Of a stretch of 13,044 nt of DNA, positions 8,902 through 13,044 are shown piece after piece. The first letter of the stretch is position 1. Each line of letters opens with the position of its first letter. This DNA is from Actinomycetota bacterium (GTDB taxonomy: Bacteria > Actinomycetota > Thermoleophilia > Solirubrobacterales > Solirubrobacteraceae): assembly GCA_009699915.1 (NCBI GenBank), contig WLNG01000016.1:1-13044 (forward strand), in the 5' to 3' direction. Under the pieces are notes generated by a model. The model did not search any database, was not told the DNA's origin, and was given only the letters and a program-made list of their open reading frames with translations. A program made the position numbers and the translations under genes.

Positions 8902-9690
8902 TCAGGCGAGCCGCGCGCCGGCGGTGTCGCGGACGATCAGCCCATCCCGCGCGAGCCCTGCAAGCGCCGGCTCGAGCCGCTCGGGCGCCACCTGGGGCAG
9001 TCCCTCGCCTGCGCTCAGCGCAGCGATCACCCGTCCGCGAACCCAGCGGTTGGAATCCTCAAAGCGCTCGCGCGTGCCAGCAGGCGCCCGGGGGCTCAGC
9101 GCGACGCGCCCCCGCGACGCGCAGAGCGATGCCACCGGACAGGCCCCGCAGCGCGCCTCGCGGGCACGGCAGACCGTGGCCCCGAGTTCCATCATCGCCT
9201 GATTCCAGTCGGCGGCACGCCCCTCAGGGCAGAGCTCGTGCGGCACGCCGCGTCCGAGCCGCTCGGCCACGCGGCGCACATTGGTGTCCACCGCCGCGAT
9301 CTGCTGGCCGAATGCGAACGACGCGACCGCGGCGGCGGTGTACGGGCCGATCCCCGGCAGGCGCTGCAGGCCGGCGGCATCCGGCGGCCAACCATCGCGC
9401 GCGATGATCTTGCAGGCCTGCTGAAGGCGCAGTGCGCGACTGTTGTAGCCGAGGCCGACCCATGCTGCGAGCACATCGGACCGCCGGGCGACGGCGAGCT
9501 CGGCTTCCCCCGGCCAACGCTCGAGCCAGGCGTCATAGCGTGTCAGAACGCGTGAGACCTGCGTCTGTTGCAACATCACCTCGCTGACGAGGATCGCGTA
9601 GGGATCGGTGGTACGACGCCATGGGAGATCCCGGTGGGCAGCGCGGTACCAGCCGAGCAGCGCGTCGTGGAGTGTCACCGGCTCAGCCAT
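8902..9690 (-). CDS. mutY: A/G-specific adenine DNA glycosylase
   Basis: MutY removes adenine mispaired with 8-oxoguanine, preventing G:C to T:A change. The 262-residue protein shows SEVMLQQTQV with catalytic E37, the helix-hairpin-helix LPGIGPYTAAAV at 111-122, catalytic D135 in AVDTNVRRV, and the [4Fe-4S] loop C174-x6-C181-x2-C184-x5-C190. The C-terminal part looks like a short winged-helix segment (RWVRGRVIAAL and onward). It lacks the NUDIX-like 8-oxoG recognition domain of the roughly 350-residue E. coli enzyme, which is usual for actinobacterial MutY rather than a truncation. The ATG at 9690 overlaps the uvrB stop by 8 bp (ATGGCTGA). Upstream in-frame codons run through uvrB and are not used. 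Coupling to uvrB joins base and nucleotide excision repair in one transcript. Confidence 0.96.
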   Translation of the reverse strand: MAEPVTLHDALLGWYRAAHRDLPWRRTTDPYAILVSEVMLQQTQVSRVLTRYDAWLERWPGEAELAVARRSDVLAAWVGLGYNSRALRLQQACKIIARDGWPPDAAGLQRLPGIGPYTAAAVASFAFGQQIAAVDTNVRRVAERLGRGVPHELCPEGRAADWNQAMMELGATVCRAREARCGACPVASLCASRGRVALSPRAPAGTRERFEDSNRWVRGRVIAALSAGEGLPQVAPERLEPALAGLARDGLIVRDTAGARLA

Positions 9691-11713
9691 TGTCCTCGAC
9701 GGGCTCGAGGCCGATCTCGCGGACCATGTCGCGCTCTCGGCGCAGTTCACGAAGCTCATCGCGCAGGCGTGCGGCGTACTCGAAGCGCAGATCCTCAGCC
9801 GCCGCCAGCATCTCCTCCTCGACCTCGACGATCGCGCGCTCGAGATCCGATGGAGCGAGGTCCTGGCGACGCGCGCGCTCGGAGCGCCGCCGGCCCTTCG
9901 GCGTCTTGCTCTCTCCCATGAGGAACTCGGCGATGTCGCTGACTCCCTTCACGATCGACGCTGCGGTGATCCCGTTGCGCTCGTTGTAGTCGAGCTGGAT
10001 CCTGCGCCGGCGGTCGGTCTCGCCAAGCGCGGCCCGCATCGCGGCCGTCTCGCGATCGGCGTACATGATCACCGTGCCGTCGACGTTGCGAGCCGCGCGA
10101 CCGATCGTCTGGATCAGCGAGGTCTCTCCGCGCAGGAATCCCTCCTTATCCGCGTCGAGAATCGCGACCAGCGAGACCTCGGGGAGGTCGAGGCCCTCAC
10201 GCAGGAGGTTCACTCCGACGAGCACGTCGTACTCGCCGAGGCGCAGGTCGCGGATGATCTGGATGCGTTCAAGCGTGTCGATCTCGCTGTGGAGGTACCG
10301 CACCCGGAATCCCATCTCCAGCAGATAGTCGGTGAGGTCCTCGCTCATCTTCTTCGTGAGCGTGGTGATGAGCACTCGCTCGCTGCGATCGACGCGCAGA
10401 CGAACCTCGTTCATCAGGTCGTCGATCTGCCCCTCGGTCGGTCGGACGTCGATCTGCGGATCGACGATTCCGGTCGGACGGACGATCTGCTCGACGATCC
10501 GGTTCGCGTTGGTGCGCTCGAACTCGCCCGGCGTCGCGCTGACGAAGACGATCGACGGCGTGATCGAGAGGAACTCCTCAAAGGTCTGCGGCCGGTTGTC
10601 GAGCGCGCTCGGGAGACGGAAGCCGTAGTCCACGAGGGTCCCCTTCCGGCTGCGGTCGCCGGCGCACATCGCGCCGATCTGGGGGACCGTCTGGTGGGAC
10701 TCGTCGATGAAGCAGATGAAGTCCTCGGGGAAGTAGTCGACGAGGCAGTACGGGCGGTCGCCCGCCCGGCGTCCGTCGAGAATGCGCGAGTAGTTCTCGA
10801 TGCCGTTGCAGAAGCCCATCTCGCGCAGCATCTCCATGTCGAACTGCGTGCGTTGGCGCAGACGGTGGGACTCGAGCAGTTTCCCCTCGGCGTCGAGCTC
10901 TGCACAGCGCGCGGCGAGCTCGGCGGTGATCTCCTCGACCGCCCGGTCGATCGCGCCCTCCTGGACGTTGTAGTGCGTTGCCGGCCAGACGGCGACGTGT
11001 CCAAGATCGTCCTGCAGCAGTTCACCGGTGAGCGGATCGAACTCCTGCAGGCGCTCGACCTCGTCGCCGAAGAGCGTCGCGCGGTAGGCGGTCTGCGCAT
11101 AGGCCGGGAAGACCTCGAGCGCCTCGCCGCGGACCCGGAACGTCCCGCGCCCGAGCGCGGTGTCGTTGCGCTGGTACTGGATCGAGACGAGCTTGCGCAG
11201 GAGAGCGTCGCGATCGACCGTCGCCCCCTTTGTCAGCAGCTGCACGTTGTTGTCGTAGGTCTCGGGCGACCCCATGCCATAGATCGCAGAGACCGAGGCG
11301 ACGATGATCACGTCGCGTCGGGCGAAGAGCGCCGCAGTCGCCGCGTGCCTGAGCCTGTCGACCTCCTGATTGATCGCAGAATCCTTCTCGATGAAGAGGT
11401 CCTTGCTCGGGACGTACGCCTCCGGCTGGTAATAGTCGTAGTAGCTGACGAAGTACTCGACGGCGTTCTGCGGGAAGAAGGTGCGGAACTCGTTGCAGAG
11501 TTGGGCTGCCAGCGTCTTGTTGTGGGCGAGGACGAGCGCCGGTCGCTGGAGCCGCTCGATGACGCCCGCCATCGTCATCGTTTTGCCGGTGCCGGTAGCC
11601 CCGAGGAGCGTGGTGAATCTCTCGCCGGCGGCGATGCTCTCAGCGATCCCTGTGATCGCCTGCGGCTGATCGGCGGCGGGCGCGAAGCCCGCCTCGAGCT
11701 TGAACGGCGGCAC
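9683..11713 (-). CDS. uvrB: UvrABC system protein B
   Basis: UvrB receives the lesion from UvrA, verifies damage by threading a strand behind its beta-hairpin, and recruits UvrC. The 676-residue protein has Walker A GATGTGKT at 38-45, the hairpin YFVSYYDYYQPEAYVPS from about 87, DESH at 337-340, SATPGE at 392-397, the motif V/VI region from LVGVNLLREGLDLPEV (498) to QTIGRAARN (535-543), and a C-terminal UVR motif near 623-658 for UvrC contact. All parts are intact and the length is normal. The start is GTG at 11713, the only start codon next to the conserved N-terminus (FKLEAGFAPAADQPQAI), with a weak upstream GACGAG. It lies 42 bp after the lytic transglycosylase gene and overlaps mutY by 8 bp. 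The call is secure. Confidence 0.98.
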   Translation of the reverse strand: MPPFKLEAGFAPAADQPQAITGIAESIAAGERFTTLLGATGTGKTMTMAGVIERLQRPALVLAHNKTLAAQLCNEFRTFFPQNAVEYFVSYYDYYQPEAYVPSKDLFIEKDSAINQEVDRLRHAATAALFARRDVIIVASVSAIYGMGSPETYDNNVQLLTKGATVDRDALLRKLVSIQYQRNDTALGRGTFRVRGEALEVFPAYAQTAYRATLFGDEVERLQEFDPLTGELLQDDLGHVAVWPATHYNVQEGAIDRAVEEITAELAARCAELDAEGKLLESHRLRQRTQFDMEMLREMGFCNGIENYSRILDGRRAGDRPYCLVDYFPEDFICFIDESHQTVPQIGAMCAGDRSRKGTLVDYGFRLPSALDNRPQTFEEFLSITPSIVFVSATPGEFERTNANRIVEQIVRPTGIVDPQIDVRPTEGQIDDLMNEVRLRVDRSERVLITTLTKKMSEDLTDYLLEMGFRVRYLHSEIDTLERIQIIRDLRLGEYDVLVGVNLLREGLDLPEVSLVAILDADKEGFLRGETSLIQTIGRAARNVDGTVIMYADRETAAMRAALGETDRRRRIQLDYNERNGITAASIVKGVSDIAEFLMGESKTPKGRRRSERARRQDLAPSDLERAIVEVEEEMLAAAEDLRFEYAARLRDELRELRRERDMVREIGLEPVEDNG

Positions 11714-11755
11714 CTCGTCACCGTACCGCGCTGGCAGCAGGCGCCGGAGTCCCGC

Positions 11756-12337
11756 TCAGAGGCCGAGTTCGGCCGGATACTCGCCCTGGTAGCGCGCCTG
11801 TGCATCGAGGACCTTGCGCACGTACGCGCGCGTCTCCGGAAACGGGATGTCCTCGACACGCAGCCGACTCCCGCCCCAGCGGTCGACATTCCCCGGACCG
11901 GCGTTGTACGCCGCCAGCGCCGCCGCGCTGTCGCCGTCGTAACGGTCGAGCATGCGGCGCAGCTGGAATGACCCGTACGCGATGTTCACCTGTGGAGTCG
12001 CGAGATCCGCCAGCTCGAACGCCGAGCCACCGGAGATCCGCGCGATGTCCTTCGCGGTCTCGGGCGTGATCTGCATCAGGCCCTCGGCGCCCGCCGGAGA
12101 CGTGCGGCCCTCGACGAAACGCGACTCCGCGTAGATCACCGCAGCAATCAATGCCGGGTCAAGGCGCTTGTCCTTCGCCTGCTGGCGGATGATGTCCTCG
12201 TGGTGCAGCGGGAGGCTGATCTCGCGCACGGCGCGATTGAACGCCCCGCTCATCAGCGCGATGACGAGGCCCCCGACGAGGATCAGCCCAGCCGCGGCCC
12301 ACAGCCGCCGCCTGCGGATCGTGCGCCGGCTCGCCAT
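11756..12337 (-). CDS. Membrane-anchored lytic transglycosylase (SLT domain)
   Basis: This 193-residue enzyme should cleave peptidoglycan between MurNAc and GlcNAc, forming 1,6-anhydroMurNAc ends. Residues 1-11 are highly basic (RRTIRRRR) and are followed by one hydrophobic segment at about 12-30, an uncleaved anchor or signal. The Slt70-like goose-lysozyme fold then shows the catalytic E71 in IYAESRF, GLMQITPETA at 86-95, NIAYGSFQLRRML at 118-130, AYNAGPGNVDRWGG at 143-156 and ETRAYVRKVL at 168-177. All family motifs are present. The ATG shares one base with the coaE stop (TGATG), so translation is coupled. A cell-wall enzyme between coaE and uvrB has no obvious functional tie to either. The family call is firm. 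Confidence 0.94.
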   Translation of the reverse strand: MASRRTIRRRRLWAAAGLILVGGLVIALMSGAFNRAVREISLPLHHEDIIRQQAKDKRLDPALIAAVIYAESRFVEGRTSPAGAEGLMQITPETAKDIARISGGSAFELADLATPQVNIAYGSFQLRRMLDRYDGDSAAALAAYNAGPGNVDRWGGSRLRVEDIPFPETRAYVRKVLDAQARYQGEYPAELGL

Positions 12338-12954
12338 CAGCCCAGCGCAGCCAGAATCGTCGCGAGCTCGGCCTCGAGCACTTCGACGGTGCCGTCGTTG
12401 CGCACGACGTACGTCGCGCGGGCTGCCTTCTCCTCCTGCGAGAGCTGGCGGGCGGCCCGCTCGTCGACCGCCTCGTGCCCGCGCGCCGCAGCCCGCGCGG
12501 CACGCAGCCCCTCCTCGGCGATCACCGCGATCGTCGCGTCGTATGCAGCCTCACCGCCCGATTCGAAGAGCAGCGGAACCTCCACGACGCAAGCCACCGG
12601 TACGGGATGTCGCGTGAGCGCCTGCGCGCGCCATGCCGCAACGCGTGCGCGTACGAGTGGCCAGATCAGTTCTTCGAGCCAAGCGCGCTCGGCCGGATCG
12701 GCGAACGCGCGGCGCGCTACCGCAGCTCGGTCGACGACTCCCGCGGGAGCGACCTCTGGACCCCAGCGCTCGACGACCGCCTCGCGAACCTGCGGTCCGT
12801 CATAGAGCTCGTGAACGACGGCGTCCGCAGAGAGGGTCTCGGCGCCGAGGCGCTCGAGCGCGGCGAGCGCGGTTGACTTGCCCGAGCCGAGTCCCCCGGT
12901 CAGTCCGACGAAGGGGATGCCCGGCTCGTCGCGCAGGTCGGTGCGGGCCCTCAG
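12337..12954 (-). CDS. coaE: Dephospho-CoA kinase, non-canonical start
   Basis: CoaE phosphorylates the 3'-hydroxyl of dephospho-CoA with ATP, the last step of coenzyme A synthesis. My minus-strand translation is continuous from the P-loop GLTGGLGSGKST (codons near 12906-12873) through SADAVVHELYD, VVEVPLLFESG (12592-12560 region) and TYVVRNDG to the stop at 12337-12339; these are CoaE hallmarks in the right order. There is no ATG, GTG or TTG between the in-frame stop at 13003-13005 and the P-loop. Candidates are CTG at 12954, overlapping the rpsA stop as CTGA and giving 205 residues; CTG at 12936, giving 199; or ATC at 12918, giving 193. I list the first because it mimics the usual ATGA coupling. 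The first ordinary start, GTG at 12597, would remove the ATP site and cannot be right for a working enzyme. Identity is firm; the start is not. Confidence 0.88.
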   Translation of the reverse strand: MRARTDLRDEPGIPFVGLTGGLGSGKSTALAALERLGAETLSADAVVHELYDGPQVREAVVERWGPEVAPAGVVDRAAVARRAFADPAERAWLEELIWPLVRARVAAWRAQALTRHPVPVACVVEVPLLFESGGEAAYDATIAVIAEEGLRAARAAARGHEAVDERAARQLSQEEKAARATYVVRNDGTVEVLEAELATILAALG

Positions 12955-13044
12955 CCCTGCTCGGCTTCGCCGGCGCCGTCGCCCGAAGCGTCTGCCTCGG
13001 CCTCAGCGGGCGCCTCGGCCTCGACGGCGGCCTCTTCGACCGGA
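12951..13044 (-). CDS. rpsA: 30S ribosomal protein S1, C-terminal tail (partial)
   Basis: Only the last 30 codons are present. They encode a strongly acidic, Ala/Glu-rich low-complexity tail (PVEEAAVEAEAPAEAEAD and onward) ending GEAEQG before TGA at 12951-12953. No S1 domain is visible, so the name rests on context: rpsA directly upstream of coaE and uvrB is a common actinobacterial order, and actinobacterial S1 proteins often end in such disordered acidic tails. The gene probably provides the promoter for the string that runs to 7486. Another protein with an acidic tail cannot be excluded from these codons alone. Confidence 0.65.
   Translation of the reverse strand, partial: PVEEAAVEAEAPAEAEADASGDGAGEAEQG

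Noticed and set aside
8902-9690. mutY as a truncated gene, because the NUDIX-like C-terminal domain is missing
   Set aside because: Catalytic, HhH and Fe-S parts are complete, and a short C-terminus is usual for actinobacterial MutY.
9608-11971. A 787-codon open frame on the plus strand opposite uvrB
   Set aside because: It is the mirror of uvrB codon bias in GC-rich DNA. The translation is rich in Arg, Asp, Leu and Val with no domain I recognise, while uvrB on the other strand is complete.
12337-12597. A separate 86-residue protein beginning at GTG 12597
   Set aside because: It is the C-terminal part of coaE; the same frame continues upstream to a perfect P-loop.

Overview
The window is GC-rich, almost fully coding DNA with short or overlapping gene junctions. 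It most likely comes from an actinobacterium. The gene order rpsA - coaE - (slt) - uvrB is an actinobacterial arrangement, MutY is the short form common in that phylum, and secreted metallophosphoesterase and GH39/GH5-like proteins fit soil Actinomycetota. Thermoleophilia (Solirubrobacterales type) is my best guess from the overall look; I could not test it.

Left part (1-3009): the 5' part of a family 4 (Fe-S) uracil-DNA glycosylase gene leaves the window on the minus strand. A 161-bp divergent intergenic region with several inverted repeats follows, then a plus-strand pantothenate operon: a DUF2520 Rossmann protein, panC and panB. No classical panE is visible, so the DUF2520 protein is a candidate ketopantoate reductase.

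Middle (3050-8619): uvrA and a translationally coupled hexapeptide acyltransferase run on the minus strand. A secreted calcineurin-like phosphoesterase diverges from uvrA on the plus strand. It converges, with only 2 bp between stop codons, on a secreted GH39/GH5-like glycosidase gene.

Right part (7486-13044, minus strand): a tight gene string starts with the tail of rpsA and runs coaE, a membrane-anchored lytic transglycosylase, uvrB, mutY, a 96-aa coiled-coil protein and the glycosidase. Neighbours overlap or lie 20-42 bp apart, so one long transcript is likely. coaE has no ATG, GTG or TTG ahead of its P-loop, and a caller restricted to those codons would shorten it to 86 residues.

Taken together, the window holds two themes. 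The first is DNA repair: nucleotide excision by UvrA and UvrB, and base excision by MutY and the family 4 UDG. The second is the two ends of coenzyme A synthesis: PanB, PanC and a possible reductase at the start, and CoaE at the last step. I saw no mobile elements, RNA genes or CRISPR arrays. I found no clear novel multi-gene system; the best leads are the DUF2520 protein, the hairpin over its start, and the non-canonical coaE start.
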